Of a stretch of 64,000 nucleotides of DNA, positions 42,099 through 50,652 are shown piece after piece. Below the pieces are notes generated by a model that was not told where the DNA came from, made no database searches, and was given only the letters and a program-made list of their open reading frames with translations. Source of the stretch: Pseudomonadota bacterium (GTDB lineage Bacteria > Pseudomonadota > Alphaproteobacteria > Acetobacterales > Acetobacteraceae). The translations under genes and the position numbers were made by a program. The DNA is taken from assembly GCA_021798915.1 (NCBI GenBank), contig JAJZBM010000003.1, positions 1 to 64,000 of the forward strand, given 5' to 3'. Position 1 is the stretch's first letter, and each line of letters starts with the position of its first letter.

Positions 42099-42478
42099 TG
42101 GATGACGGCAGGAACCATCACGTTCGTTTCGATGGCGTCGTTACCGCCGGCAATCTTCTCTCATTGCTCGGCATGGTCGGCGCGGTGATCAGCTCGGTGT
42201 TCTACGTCGCGGTGACCGTTGGCCATGAGGAAGAACGGATCACCGCCGAGATCACGCTTCGCGAAAAATCCATCGAAAACCTGCAACAACAATTGATCGC
42301 CGTGCGTGCCGACGAGGCCGATCGCTTCGCCGGTATCGGGCGGCGGATCGATGAAAGTGTCGATGCCGAGCGGGCGGTGATCGCCCAGATCAACGCCGCG
42401 CTCAGTCAGATCAACACCCGTCTCGATACGGCCATCATGAGCGCCCATCCGCATCCGTTGGATAGCGACGGGCGCTGA
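42098..42478 (+). CDS. Membrane-anchored coiled-coil protein, i-spanin-like topology
   Basis: 126 residues from ATG 42098. One membrane segment (residues 17-40: AGNLLSLLGMVGAVISSVF) is followed by a long charged coiled coil (EERITAEITLREKSIENLQ, ERAVIAQINAALSQINTRL). N-in/C-out with a periplasmic coiled coil is the i-spanin (Rz-like) layout. The holin-like and lipoprotein genes next to it make a lysis role plausible. Confidence 0.45.
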   Translation: MDDGRNHHVRFDGVVTAGNLLSLLGMVGAVISSVFYVAVTVGHEEERITAEITLREKSIENLQQQLIAVRADEADRFAGIGRRIDESVDAERAVIAQINAALSQINTRLDTAIMSAHPHPLDSDGR

Positions 42479-42488
42479 AAGGACTCTC

Positions 42489-42749
42489 ATGACTTTCCGG
42501 GATTTCCTCCGCCAACCGAGCACGGTCGGGGGCCTCGCCGCTTTGTGCGGAACTTTGGAGGCAGCGATCACCGGGCAGATGAGCTGGGCGCATGCGCTGC
42601 CGTTCATCGTCGGTGCCGTGGTCTCCATCCTGCTCCCTGACAACAGCGCCGCGCGGGCGGATGCCGAGGCGCTGATCCGCGCCGCCGAAACCTTCGCGGG
42701 CCAGATCGGCTCGCAAAACACCAAGCCCCCATCTCAGGAGAAACCATGA
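42489..42749 (+). CDS. Holin-like small membrane protein
   Basis: 86 residues with two hydrophobic stretches (GGLAALCGTLEAAITG and LPFIVGAVVSILLPD) and a charged C-terminal tail. Size and position before an endolysin fit a holin or pore-forming membrane protein. Stop overlaps the next start (ATGA). Confidence 0.5.
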   Translation: MTFRDFLRQPSTVGGLAALCGTLEAAITGQMSWAHALPFIVGAVVSILLPDNSAARADAEALIRAAETFAGQIGSQNTKPPSQEKP

Positions 42750-43237
42750 TGCGCCCCTTCCCGATCGTCGCCGCCGCTGGCGCCGCTTTCCTGCTCGCCG
42801 CGTGCGTATCCGGTGCGGTCTCGCTCGCCACCATCGCGACCGACGCCGACGATATCGCAACCGGGCTCGCCGCTGCGGCGAAAGACATGCGCGACGCCAA
42901 TCTGTTGAGCGCGGCGCAACTCGTGCAGGTCGATGACGCGCTATCGACGGTTGCGGCCGCGTCCGCTGCCGTGGCACGGGCAACCAGCGCCACCGCCGCA
43001 GAGCCCGAGGTGGAACAGCTCGCAAGCGGCGTCAACGCCATGATCGCGGCCCTCTCCGAGGTCGCGACATTGCCGGCGCCGGTGCCGGAAATTCTCGCCG
43101 CGGTCAATGTCATGCTGCCGGTGCTCGAATCCGCCGTCGGCCTTCCGGCGCCGGCCGGCGCGGCGCAGGCGATGACGCCGGCCGCGGCGGAGCGCATTCT
43201 CGCCGAACAGGCGGCGGCGTTCCGTGCCGGACACTGA
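42746..43237 (+). CDS. Phage-encoded lipoprotein, possible o-spanin
   Basis: 163 residues with signal peptide and lipobox FLLAAC (Cys 20). The mature part is entirely Ala-rich helix (ATIATDADDIATGLAAAAK, LVQVDDALSTVAAASAAVA). Encoded between the holin-like and endolysin genes, it may be the outer-membrane spanin partner of the 42,098 protein, though it is longer than usual o-spanins. Confidence 0.45.
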   Translation: MMRPFPIVAAAGAAFLLAACVSGAVSLATIATDADDIATGLAAAAKDMRDANLLSAAQLVQVDDALSTVAAASAAVARATSATAAEPEVEQLASGVNAMIAALSEVATLPAPVPEILAAVNVMLPVLESAVGLPAPAGAAQAMTPAAAERILAEQAAAFRAGH

Positions 43238-43757
43238 GGCTTTCGCGCGCAGCTTCGCCGAGACCATCGGCGAAGAAGGCGGCTACACCGCCGATCCCGA
43301 CGATCCCGGCAATTGGACCGGGGGCGGGATCGGCCTCGGCGCCTGCAAGGGCACGAAATTCGGGATCAGCGCGGCGTCTTATCCAGGGCTCGACATCGCG
43401 GCCCTCACCCTCGAAGACGCGAAGGCGATCTACGCCCGCGATTACTGGGCGCCGATTGCGGGCGATGCCTTGCCGCCGGCGCTGGCGATGATCGTTTTCG
43501 ATGCCGCCGTCAATGCCGGTGTCGGGACCGCCATCGGCTGGTTGCAGGCGGCGCTCGGGGTTGCGCGCGATGGCATTCTCGGCCCGCGCACGCTCGCCGC
43601 CGTGCCGATCGCTTCTGAAAAGCTCAAGGATTTATGTGCTGAGTTCCAGGCGGCGCGGCTCGCCGCACTCCCGCCCGATCCGCGCTTCCGGCGTGGCTGG
43701 CAGACCCGTATCTGCCGCGTCACGCTCACCGCCGGCGGATTACTCGACCATGGATGA
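43224..43757 (+). CDS. Endolysin, glycoside hydrolase 108 family (muramidase)
   Basis: 177 residues from GTG 43224, overlapping the lipoprotein gene. The catalytic Glu is in TIGEEGGYTADPDDPGN (E18), followed by KFGISAASYPGLDIAALTL, AKAIYARDYWAP and VNAGVGTAIGWLQAALGV plus a short peptidoglycan-binding end. GH108 enzymes cut the glycan backbone to release phage. No signal peptide, so a holin is needed. Confidence 0.85.
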   Translation: MPDTEAFARSFAETIGEEGGYTADPDDPGNWTGGGIGLGACKGTKFGISAASYPGLDIAALTLEDAKAIYARDYWAPIAGDALPPALAMIVFDAAVNAGVGTAIGWLQAALGVARDGILGPRTLAAVPIASEKLKDLCAEFQAARLAALPPDPRFRRGWQTRICRVTLTAGGLLDHG

Positions 43758-44352
43758 CGCACAGCTTGCGGCGATCGCGGCGGAGGCTTACGGCGCTGCG
43801 CCGAGCTGGTGCGCCGGCGATGTGCATGCGCTCGCCGTCAATCGCGCCGATTTCCCGATCATCGCCGTGCGCGGCACCACCGCCGATCCCGCCGACTGGC
43901 TGCGCGATCTCTCCGCGCTTCCCGAACGCGATCCTGATCTCGGCTGGTGTCATCGCGGGTTTTTGGATGGCGCGCGTGCTCTCTCGGGCGCGATCATGGC
44001 GAGTGGCGCCGATTTGCGTGGCGCGATTCTCGTCGGCCACAGCATGGGCGGGGCGATCGCGTTGCTGCTCGCCGGGATGTTGATTGCAAGGAATGTCCCG
44101 GTGCGCGCCGTCGTCGCTTTCGGGGCGCCGCGCTGTGGTTCGTGGAAGCTGCGTCGGGTTCTTCGCCGTATTCCACTGCGGCTTTACCGCAACGGCGACG
44201 ATCCGGTGCCGGACGTGCCGTTCCTGCCCGGCTTTTACGTCCACCCATGCGCCCTGATCGCGGTCGGCGAGCCGGCGCTCGACCCGATCGCCGATCATGC
44301 CATCGCCTCCTATCGGCGCACACTCACCAGCAGCGAGGAGAAAACCCCGTGA
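43750..44352 (+). CDS. Lipase (class 3-like alpha/beta hydrolase), phage cargo
   Basis: 200 residues from ATG 43750. Triad visible: S98 in AILVGHSMGGAIALLLAG, D151 in RNGDDPVPDVPFLPG, H183 in ADHAIASYRR. FPIIAVRGTTADPADWLRD is the oxyanion-hole strand of class 3 lipases. No signal peptide. It could alter membrane lipids during lysis, or be a virion or cargo enzyme. It overlaps the endolysin gene by 8 bases and the next gene by 4. Confidence 0.75.
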   Translation: MDDAQLAAIAAEAYGAAPSWCAGDVHALAVNRADFPIIAVRGTTADPADWLRDLSALPERDPDLGWCHRGFLDGARALSGAIMASGADLRGAILVGHSMGGAIALLLAGMLIARNVPVRAVVAFGAPRCGSWKLRRVLRRIPLRLYRNGDDPVPDVPFLPGFYVHPCALIAVGEPALDPIADHAIASYRRTLTSSEEKTP

Positions 44353-45107
44353 CCGATCATTCGCGCATGCAACTCGGCCGCGTGCGAAGCGCGCCCGACC
44401 CACGCATCCCCCCGCTCGCCCGCTACGTTGCCACGCCGAGCAGCGCGCCGGGGAACGCGGATTGGTTCTCGCGCGTCGCGTCCTGGCCGATGCTCGCCAA
44501 TGATCAAGTCGGGGACTGCACCTGTGCCGCGGTCGGGCATGTCATTCAGCAATGGACCACTTACACCGACCAGGCGCCCGTGGTGATGGATGACGCCGCG
44601 GTATTGGCCGCATACAGCGCCGTCTCCGGCTATGTGCCGGGCGACCCCGCGACCGATCGCGGCGCGTTATGCGCGGACGTGCTGCGCTATTGGATGAGCG
44701 CCGGGATGGCAACGCCCGATGGCGGGCCCGATACGCTCACCGGCGCGGCGGCGCTAATGGTGCGCGATCTCGCGGCGCTCCGCCATGCGATTGCGACCTT
44801 CGGCAACGTCTATACCGGGATTGCCCTGCCGCTCTCGGCGCAGAGCGAGGATGTCTGGTCCGCGACCACCGACGCGCCGGGCTCCTGGGGTGGGCATTGC
44901 GTGCCGCTGGTCGGCTACAACGAGACGGGACCGGTGTGTGTCACCTGGGGGGCGTTGAAGCAGATGACCTGGGCGTGGTGGGCCGCTTACGCCGAGGAAG
45001 CCTATGCCCTCCTCTCGCCGGACTGGCTCCGCGCCACCGGCACCGACCCGGCCGGGATCGCCTGGGCGCAATTGCGCGCGGATATGGCCGCGGTGGCGCA
45101 CGCCTGA
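44349..45107 (+). CDS. Papain-like cysteine peptidase, phage cargo
   Basis: 252 residues from GTG 44349 (GTGA overlap with lipase stop). WPMLANDQVGDCTCAAVGH has Q53 and C59 with exactly the papain Q19-to-C25 spacing; H182 lies in GSWGGHCVPLVGYNETGP; VTWG follows. This is a C1A/C39-type fold. No signal peptide. It is the last gene of the phage block, followed 22 bases later by the response-regulator gene on the other strand. Confidence 0.65.
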   Translation: MTDHSRMQLGRVRSAPDPRIPPLARYVATPSSAPGNADWFSRVASWPMLANDQVGDCTCAAVGHVIQQWTTYTDQAPVVMDDAAVLAAYSAVSGYVPGDPATDRGALCADVLRYWMSAGMATPDGGPDTLTGAAALMVRDLAALRHAIATFGNVYTGIALPLSAQSEDVWSATTDAPGSWGGHCVPLVGYNETGPVCVTWGALKQMTWAWWAAYAEEAYALLSPDWLRATGTDPAGIAWAQLRADMAAVAHA

Positions 45108-45128
45108 CGTCCGGCGTGCAGGCGGTGG

Positions 45129-45863
45129 CTATGGGTCAACGGGCAGGCGCAGCATGAAGCCGGCGCCGCGGATGCTGTGCAGCATCGGCGCCTCGTCGGC
45201 GGCGTCGAGCTTGCGGCGGAGCTTGCCGATATGGACATCGACGACATTGGTGTGCGGCAAAAACCGGTAATGCCAGACGTCTTCGAGCAGCATGCCCCGC
45301 GTCACCACCTGCCCGACATGGCGCATCAGATATTCGAGCAGCTTGAACTCGGTCGGCAGCAGCTCGATCTCCCGCGCCTCCCGCCGCGCGGTGCGGCCGA
45401 TGAGATCGAGCATCAGCGGGCCGACGCGGAGCAGCGTCTCCGGCGAGGGCGGCGGGCGGCGGAGCAGCGCCTCGATGCGGGCGGCGAGTTCGACGAAGGC
45501 GAACGGCTTGACGAGATAATCATCCCCCCCCGCCTTCAGCCCCGCCACCCGCTCATCAACCGCCCCGAGCGCGCTCAGGATCAAAACCGGGGTGTGCAGT
45601 CCGGCCGCCCGCAGCGTTTCGAGCACCGCGAGCCCGTCGCGCTCGGGCAGCATGCGGTCGAGGATCAAGAGATCGAACCGGCCCTCGCGCGCCTGCGCCT
45701 GCCCGGCGGGGCCGGTCGCGACATGGGTCACCGCATAGCCCCGGGCGCGCAGATCGGCGACGATCTCCGCCGCCAGTTCGAGATCGTCCTCGACCAGCAA
45801 AATCCCTGCCCCGGGCGCGGCGGGTTTGGTCTGGACACTGGCCGGCATCGAAACCTCGGACAT
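45129..45863 (-). CDS. OmpR-family response regulator, no adjacent kinase
   Basis: 244 residues. Receiver: GILLVEDDLELAAEIVADL, phospho-acceptor Asp in LLILDRMLPERDG, LILSALGAVDERVAGLKAG, DDYLVKPFAFVELAARIEA. C-terminal winged helix: LLPTEFKLLEYLMRHVGQV, VDVHIGKLRRKLD, SIRGAGFML. The usual downstream histidine-kinase gene would lie below 45,129, where the phage block begins, so the kinase was probably displaced or deleted. The regulator gene itself appears intact. Confidence 0.9.
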   Translation of the reverse strand: MSEVSMPASVQTKPAAPGAGILLVEDDLELAAEIVADLRARGYAVTHVATGPAGQAQAREGRFDLLILDRMLPERDGLAVLETLRAAGLHTPVLILSALGAVDERVAGLKAGGDDYLVKPFAFVELAARIEALLRRPPPSPETLLRVGPLMLDLIGRTARREAREIELLPTEFKLLEYLMRHVGQVVTRGMLLEDVWHYRFLPHTNVVDVHIGKLRRKLDAADEAPMLHSIRGAGFMLRLPVDP

Positions 45864-46072
45864 GGAGCCATTCCCTTCGCCGCGGCATCGCGGCGCCGCG
45901 TGATCACGATCACAAAGCCAAAATCGCGCAAAGCCGGCGCTTCCTCCATTAAAAGCTGATTTAGGGTGAGGGTGCCGGCCACGCCAGGATTCCGAGGGGC
46001 GGCGGCGCCCCGGCGGGCCTGCCCCGCGTGGGGTGGGATGCTTTCACGCGCCGAGACGATTATACTATGGGG
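45864..46072. other. Divergent intergenic region of the response regulator and PBP1A genes
   Basis: 209 bases. It should hold both promoters. TATACT at 46061-46066 overlaps the PBP1A start region and is a possible -10 for a leaderless or short-leader transcript. No other structure seen. Confidence 0.35.
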
Positions 46073-48802
46073 ATGGCCATCGATCCGTCCTCCCCGCGCG
46101 AGCGGCTCGGCGCTGTCTCGGCGCCCGCCCGGCCGCCTGCCTCCCCCCCTGGCCCCCGCCCCGGCCAGGGCGGCGTGCGGCGCTTTCTCGCCCGCTGGCT
46201 GGGGCGGTTGGTCGGGGCGCTGGCCGGGCTCGTGGTGCTGGCCGGGCTTGCCGCGGTCATCGTCGCCTATGGCGCCTATCGCCATTACACGGCCGATCTT
46301 CCCGATATCAACGGGCTCAAGAATTACCAGCCGCCGGTGATGAGCCGGGTCTTCGCCGGCGATGGCTCGCTGCTCGCCGAACTCGCCAATGAGCGGCGCA
46401 TCTACACCCCGTTCACCGCCATTCCGGAGATCGTGACCGAGGCGTTCATCGCCGCCGAGGACCAGAATTTCTGGACCCATCGCGGCGTCGATCCGCTCGC
46501 CATCCTGCGCGCCGCGGTCACCGATATCGGCCATCTCCATGAGGGGCGGCGACCGATCGGCGCCTCCACCATCACCCAGCAGCTCGCCAAAAACATGCTG
46601 CTCGGCAACGAGCCCACCCTCGGGCGCAAGATCCGCGAGGCGATCCTCGCCCTCCGCATCGACCAGAGCCTCACCAAACAGCGGGTGCTCGAACTATATC
46701 TCAACGAAATCTATCTCGGCCAGCAATCCTATGGCGTCGCCGCCGCCGCCGAGGCCTATTTCAACAAGCCGCTCGACGCGCTGAGTCTCGCCGAGGCGGC
46801 GATGCTGGCGGCGCTGCCGAAAGCGCCCAATAATTACAATCCCTTCCGCTTTCCCGAGGCAGCCCGGGCGCGGCGTGACTGGGTTTTGGAGCGCATGGCC
46901 GAGACCCACGCCGTGACCATCGCCCAGGCGCGCGCCGCCCAAGCCGAGCCGCTGGTGCCGCATGGCTATCGCCATCCCGATTTCACCCCGGGCGGCGAAT
47001 ATTTCGCCGACGAGGTCAAGCGCGAACTGATCGCCCGTTTCGGCGCCGATGACACGAGCGCCGGCGGGCTGATGGTGCGCACCAGCCTCGATGCGCCGCT
47101 CCAGGCAGCCGCCGAGACGACGCTGCGCGCCGGCCTGATGGGCTATGACCGCGCCCATGGCGGCTGGCGCGGCGCCGTCACCCATCTCCCCGGCACGGCC
47201 GCCGAGCTGCGTGCCGATTGGGCCGGCAAGCTCGCCACCATCCCCGCCCCGCCCGGCATGCTGCCCGGCTGGCGTCTCGCGCTGGTGATCGCGGAGACCG
47301 ACGGCGCGGCGCAGCTCGGCTGGCTGGAGCCGGCGCCGGACGCGCCCGCGACCCCGAAGACCGGGACCATCCTGCTCGCCGACTGCGCCTGGGCGCGCCC
47401 GAAAATCGCCAACGCGCCGGCCGGCACCCTCGGCCCGGCGCCGCGCCGGCTGCGCGACGTCTTCACCCCCGGCGACGTGGTGATGATCGAGCCGCCGCCC
47501 GATCCCGGCGCCGCCAAGCCGGCGCGGCTGCAACTCCGCCAGATCCCGGAGGTCGAGGGCTCGCTGGTTTCGCTCGACCCGCGCACCGGCCGCGTCCTCG
47601 CCCTGGTCGGCGGCTGGAGCCACGCGATCAGCCAGTTCGACCGCGCAACCCAGGCCAACCGCCAGCCCGGCAGCGCCTTCAAGCCCTTCGTCTATCTCAC
47701 CGCCATGGAACAGGGCATCTCGCCCAGCCAGCGCTTCCTCGATGCGCCCTTCGTCGTCGATCTCGGGGACAAGGGCAAATGGCGGCCGAATAATTTCGAG
47801 ATGGATTTCAACGGCCCGATGCCGCTCCATGAGGCGTTGCAGCATTCGCGCAATCTGGTCACACTCCGCGTCGCAAGCCAGATCGGCATGGCGGCGGTGG
47901 CGAAAACCGCGGCCGCCTTCCACATCGCCGACGACATGCCACCCGTGCTGCCGGCGGCGATCGGCGCGATCGAGACCACGGCGCTCCGCTTGGCCGGCGC
48001 CTATGCCTCGCTCGATGCGGGCGGGCGCGCGGTGATCCCGAGCCTGATCGACAGCGTCCAGGATCGAGACGGCCACGTGCTTTGGCGCGCCCCCGGAATC
48101 GGCTGCGAAAGCTGCGTCGCCGACCCGGCGCAGCCGCCCCTCCTCGATGACCAGCGCCCGGCGATCGCCGACCCGCAAAGCGTCTTCCAGGTCGTCACCA
48201 TGATGCAGGACGTGGTCCAGCGCGGCACCGGCACCCGCGCCGGCAAGGGGCTCGACCGGCCGATCGCCGGCAAGACCGGAACCACCCAGGATTACAACGA
48301 CGCCTGGTTCGCCGGCTTCACGCCCGATCTCGTCACCATCGTCTGGGTCGGGTTCGATCAGCCAGCCGATCTCGGCCGCAACCAGACCGGCGGCGAATTG
48401 GCGGCGCCGATCTGGCACGATTTCATGGCGATCGCCCTCAAGGATCACCCGGTCCTGCCCTTCGTCGCGCCGCCTGGGGTGACGCTGGCATCCTGGAGCG
48501 ATGCGACCCAGACCATGACCGACGCCTTCAAGGACGGGCAGGAGCCCGGCGCCTCGCTCCCCTATGGCAGCCTGCCCGCCGGTGGTGTGCCCCCCGGTGG
48601 CGCGCCCTCTGGTGGTGTGCCGGCCGGTAGTGCGCCCCCTGGTGGTGCGCCCTCGAACAGCGCGCCGGCGCCGGACACGGTCGCCGGAAGCAGCCCCGGC
48701 GCGCCCACCGGCGAGACACCGCCCGCCGAGGGCGCCAGCGCCGCCGCCCAGCCGCACCCTCCCGCCAGCGATTCCGACAAGGCGATGGGCGGGCTTTATT
48801 GA
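46073..48802 (+). CDS. mrcA: Penicillin-binding protein 1A
   Basis: 909 residues from ATG 46073; ATG 46067 and GTG 46028 are alternatives. Residues 45-70 form one membrane segment. GT51 domain: FIAAEDQNFWTHRGVDPLA (catalytic Glu), GASTITQQLAKNMLLGNEP, LELYLNEIYLGQQSYGVAA. Transpeptidase: RQPGSAFKPF (SxxK), HSRNLVTLRV (SxN), PIAGKTGTTQDYNDAWFAG (KTGT). It builds and cross-links peptidoglycan. After the enzyme comes an unusual Gly/Pro-rich tail (about residues 835-905) built from GGVPP/GGAPS units. Confidence 0.92.
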   Translation: MAIDPSSPRERLGAVSAPARPPASPPGPRPGQGGVRRFLARWLGRLVGALAGLVVLAGLAAVIVAYGAYRHYTADLPDINGLKNYQPPVMSRVFAGDGSLLAELANERRIYTPFTAIPEIVTEAFIAAEDQNFWTHRGVDPLAILRAAVTDIGHLHEGRRPIGASTITQQLAKNMLLGNEPTLGRKIREAILALRIDQSLTKQRVLELYLNEIYLGQQSYGVAAAAEAYFNKPLDALSLAEAAMLAALPKAPNNYNPFRFPEAARARRDWVLERMAETHAVTIAQARAAQAEPLVPHGYRHPDFTPGGEYFADEVKRELIARFGADDTSAGGLMVRTSLDAPLQAAAETTLRAGLMGYDRAHGGWRGAVTHLPGTAAELRADWAGKLATIPAPPGMLPGWRLALVIAETDGAAQLGWLEPAPDAPATPKTGTILLADCAWARPKIANAPAGTLGPAPRRLRDVFTPGDVVMIEPPPDPGAAKPARLQLRQIPEVEGSLVSLDPRTGRVLALVGGWSHAISQFDRATQANRQPGSAFKPFVYLTAMEQGISPSQRFLDAPFVVDLGDKGKWRPNNFEMDFNGPMPLHEALQHSRNLVTLRVASQIGMAAVAKTAAAFHIADDMPPVLPAAIGAIETTALRLAGAYASLDAGGRAVIPSLIDSVQDRDGHVLWRAPGIGCESCVADPAQPPLLDDQRPAIADPQSVFQVVTMMQDVVQRGTGTRAGKGLDRPIAGKTGTTQDYNDAWFAGFTPDLVTIVWVGFDQPADLGRNQTGGELAAPIWHDFMAIALKDHPVLPFVAPPGVTLASWSDATQTMTDAFKDGQEPGASLPYGSLPAGGVPPGGAPSGGVPAGSAPPGGAPSNSAPAPDTVAGSSPGAPTGETPPAEGASAAAQPHPPASDSDKAMGGLY

Positions 48803-48825
48803 CCGGAGAGCCTGTCTCCGGGAAG

Positions 48826-48905
48826 CGTCAGAAAAAAGAAAGCGGTTCTTTTTTGAAAAAAAGAACCAAAAAACTTTTGAACGCTAGGGTGGCGCCTGCG
48901 GCGCC
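48826..48905. repeat. Composite hairpin repeat, copy B (one arm)
   Basis: GGTTCTTTTTT/AAAAAAGAACC (48844-48867, loop GA) followed by AAAAAACTTTT and GGCGCC/GGCGCC (48891-48905, loop TGC). Lies between the convergent PBP1A and dehydratase genes; the second poly-A/T hairpin of copies A and C is absent. Confidence 0.75.
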
Positions 48906-48906
48906 G

Positions 48907-50652
48907 TCAATGGATGTCGGGTTCGGGCGTCGGCGCCGTGCCTTCGAGGAAATCATAGTCACAGCCTTCATCCGCCTGCCGCACATGCTTGAGGTGGAGT
49001 GCGGTGTAGCCACGGGGGTAGCGCATCGGCGGTGGCGCCCAGGCGCCGCGGCGGCGCGCCAGTTCCGCCGCATCGACCAGGAGATCGAGGCGGCGGGCGG
49101 CAACGTCGAGGCGGATCGGATCGCCGTCCCGCACCAGGGCGAGCGGGCCGCCGACATGGCTTTCCGGCGCCACGTGCAAAACGCAGGTGCCATAGGAGGT
49201 GCCGCTCATGCGCGCGTCACTGATCCGCACCATGTCACGCACCCCCTGGCGCAGCAGTTTTTTCGGGAGCGGCAGCATGCCCCATTCCGGCATGCCCGGC
49301 CCGCCTTGCGGCCCGGCCTGGCGCAGAACCAGCACGCTGTCGGCCGTCACCGGCAGCGCCGGATCGTCGAGCCGGCGGTTCATGTCGTCGTAATCGGCGA
49401 ACACCACCGCCGGGCCGGTGTGTGAGAGGAGGCGCGGATCGGCGGCGCTGGTCTTGATCACCGCGCCCTGCGGCGCGAGGCTGCCGCGCAGCACCGCGAC
49501 CCCGCCCTCGGGCTGCAGCGGGTCGTCGAGCCGCCGGATCACCGCGTCGTTGTAGATCTCGGCGCCGGCGAGATTTTCGCCGAGCGTCCGCCCGCTCACC
49601 GTCGCGGTGGCGAGATCGAGATGCGGCACGAGCCGGGCGAGAAAGGCGCGGCTGCCGCCGGCATAGAAAAAATCCTCCATCAGGAACGTATCGCCATTGG
49701 GCCGCAGATTGGCGATCAGCGGCACGCGCCGGCTGATCGCGTCGAACCGGTCGAGATCGAGCGCCAAACCCGCCCGCCGCGCCATGGCGATGAGATGGAT
49801 GATGGCGTTGGTCGAGCCGCCGAACCCCATCGTCGCCACCACCGCATTGTCGATGCTGCCCTGGCTCAGAAGGCGCGCCGGGGTTTCATCCCCCCACACC
49901 ATAGCGACGATCCGCCGCCCCGAGGCCGCCGCCATCTGCGCGTGCGCCGAATCAGCGGCGGGAATGGCGGCCGCCCCCGGCAGCGTCAAACCCATCGCCT
50001 CGGCAGCCAGCATCATGGTCGCGGCGGTGCCGGCGGTCATGCAGGTGCCGAAGGAGCGGTTCATGCCCGCTTCCATCTGCTTCCAATCCGCCTCGGTGAT
50101 GGTCCCGGCGCGCAGCTCGGCATGGTATTTCCAGGCATCCGAGCCGCTGCCGAGCGTCTTGCCCCGCCAATGGCCGCGCAGCATCGGCCCGGCGGGGAGG
50201 AAGAGACAGGGCAGGCCGGCCGAGAACGCGCCCATCAAGAGGCCGGGCGTGGTCTTGTCACACCCCCCCATCAGCACCACCCCATCCAGGGGCTGGCTGC
50301 GAATCACCTCCTCGGTCTCCATGGCGAGCAGATTGCGATAAAGCATCGAGGTCGGCTTCATGAACTGCTCGGTGACCGGCAGCACCGGGATTTCCACCGG
50401 AAACCCGCCCGCCTGCCAGACGCCGCGCTTCACCGCCTCGGCGCGCTCGCGGAAATGCGCGTGGCAGGGGCTGAGATCGGACCAGGTGTTGAGGATGCCG
50501 ATCACCGGCTTGCCGGCATACTCCGCCGGCCCGAACCCCATCTGCGCCATGCGCGAGCGATGGCCGAAAGCGCGGAGATCATCGACGCCGAGCCAGCGAT
50601 GGCTTCGCAGCGTCTCCGGCGCGCGCCGGCGCGGCGGGGCGGGATCGGTCAT
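48907..50652 (-). CDS. IlvD/Edd family sugar-acid dehydratase (arabinonate/xylonate type)
   Basis: 581 residues. The start [19 protein letters not shown], then [38 protein letters not shown] and [19 protein letters not shown] (cysteines for a [2Fe-2S] cluster) identify the IlvD/Edd superfamily. The N-terminal signature is that of L-arabinonate/D-xylonate-like dehydratases rather than dihydroxyacid dehydratase, so the substrate is probably an aldonic acid. No sugar-catabolism genes are adjacent. It ends near the hairpin repeat; its start overlaps the rlmN stop. Confidence 0.85.
   Translation of the reverse strand: MTDPAPPRRRAPETLRSHRWLGVDDLRAFGHRSRMAQMGFGPAEYAGKPVIGILNTWSDLSPCHAHFRERAEAVKRGVWQAGGFPVEIPVLPVTEQFMKPTSMLYRNLLAMETEEVIRSQPLDGVVLMGGCDKTTPGLLMGAFSAGLPCLFLPAGPMLRGHWRGKTLGSGSDAWKYHAELRAGTITEADWKQMEAGMNRSFGTCMTAGTAATMMLAAEAMGLTLPGAAAIPAADSAHAQMAAASGRRIVAMVWGDETPARLLSQGSIDNAVVATMGFGGSTNAIIHLIAMARRAGLALDLDRFDAISRRVPLIANLRPNGDTFLMEDFFYAGGSRAFLARLVPHLDLATATVSGRTLGENLAGAEIYNDAVIRRLDDPLQPEGGVAVLRGSLAPQGAVIKTSAADPRLLSHTGPAVVFADYDDMNRRLDDPALPVTADSVLVLRQAGPQGGPGMPEWGMLPLPKKLLRQGVRDMVRISDARMSGTSYGTCVLHVAPESHVGGPLALVRDGDPIRLDVAARRLDLLVDAAELARRRGAWAPPPMRYPRGYTALHLKHVRQADEGCDYDFLEGTAPTPEPDIH

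Larger units (their letters stand above)
17959..45107 (+). mobile_element. Contractile-tailed phage late-gene cluster (prophage remnant or domesticated particle)
   Basis: Twenty-nine same-strand, tightly packed genes cover packaging, capsid, contractile tail, baseplate, fibres, lysis and two cargo enzymes. No frame looks inactivated. No integrase, excisionase, repressor or replication gene is within the block, and I could find no direct repeat at its two ends. It is flanked by a divergent binding-protein gene and a convergent response-regulator gene. Confidence 0.8.

Noticed and set aside
17756-45128. Attachment-site direct repeats at the phage-block ends
   Set aside because: I compared both flanks by eye and found no shared sequence or tRNA end; absence by eye is not proof.
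46694-48757. A 687-codon open frame opposite PBP1A
   Set aside because: Antisense to PBP1A with all motifs intact on the other strand; shadow frame.
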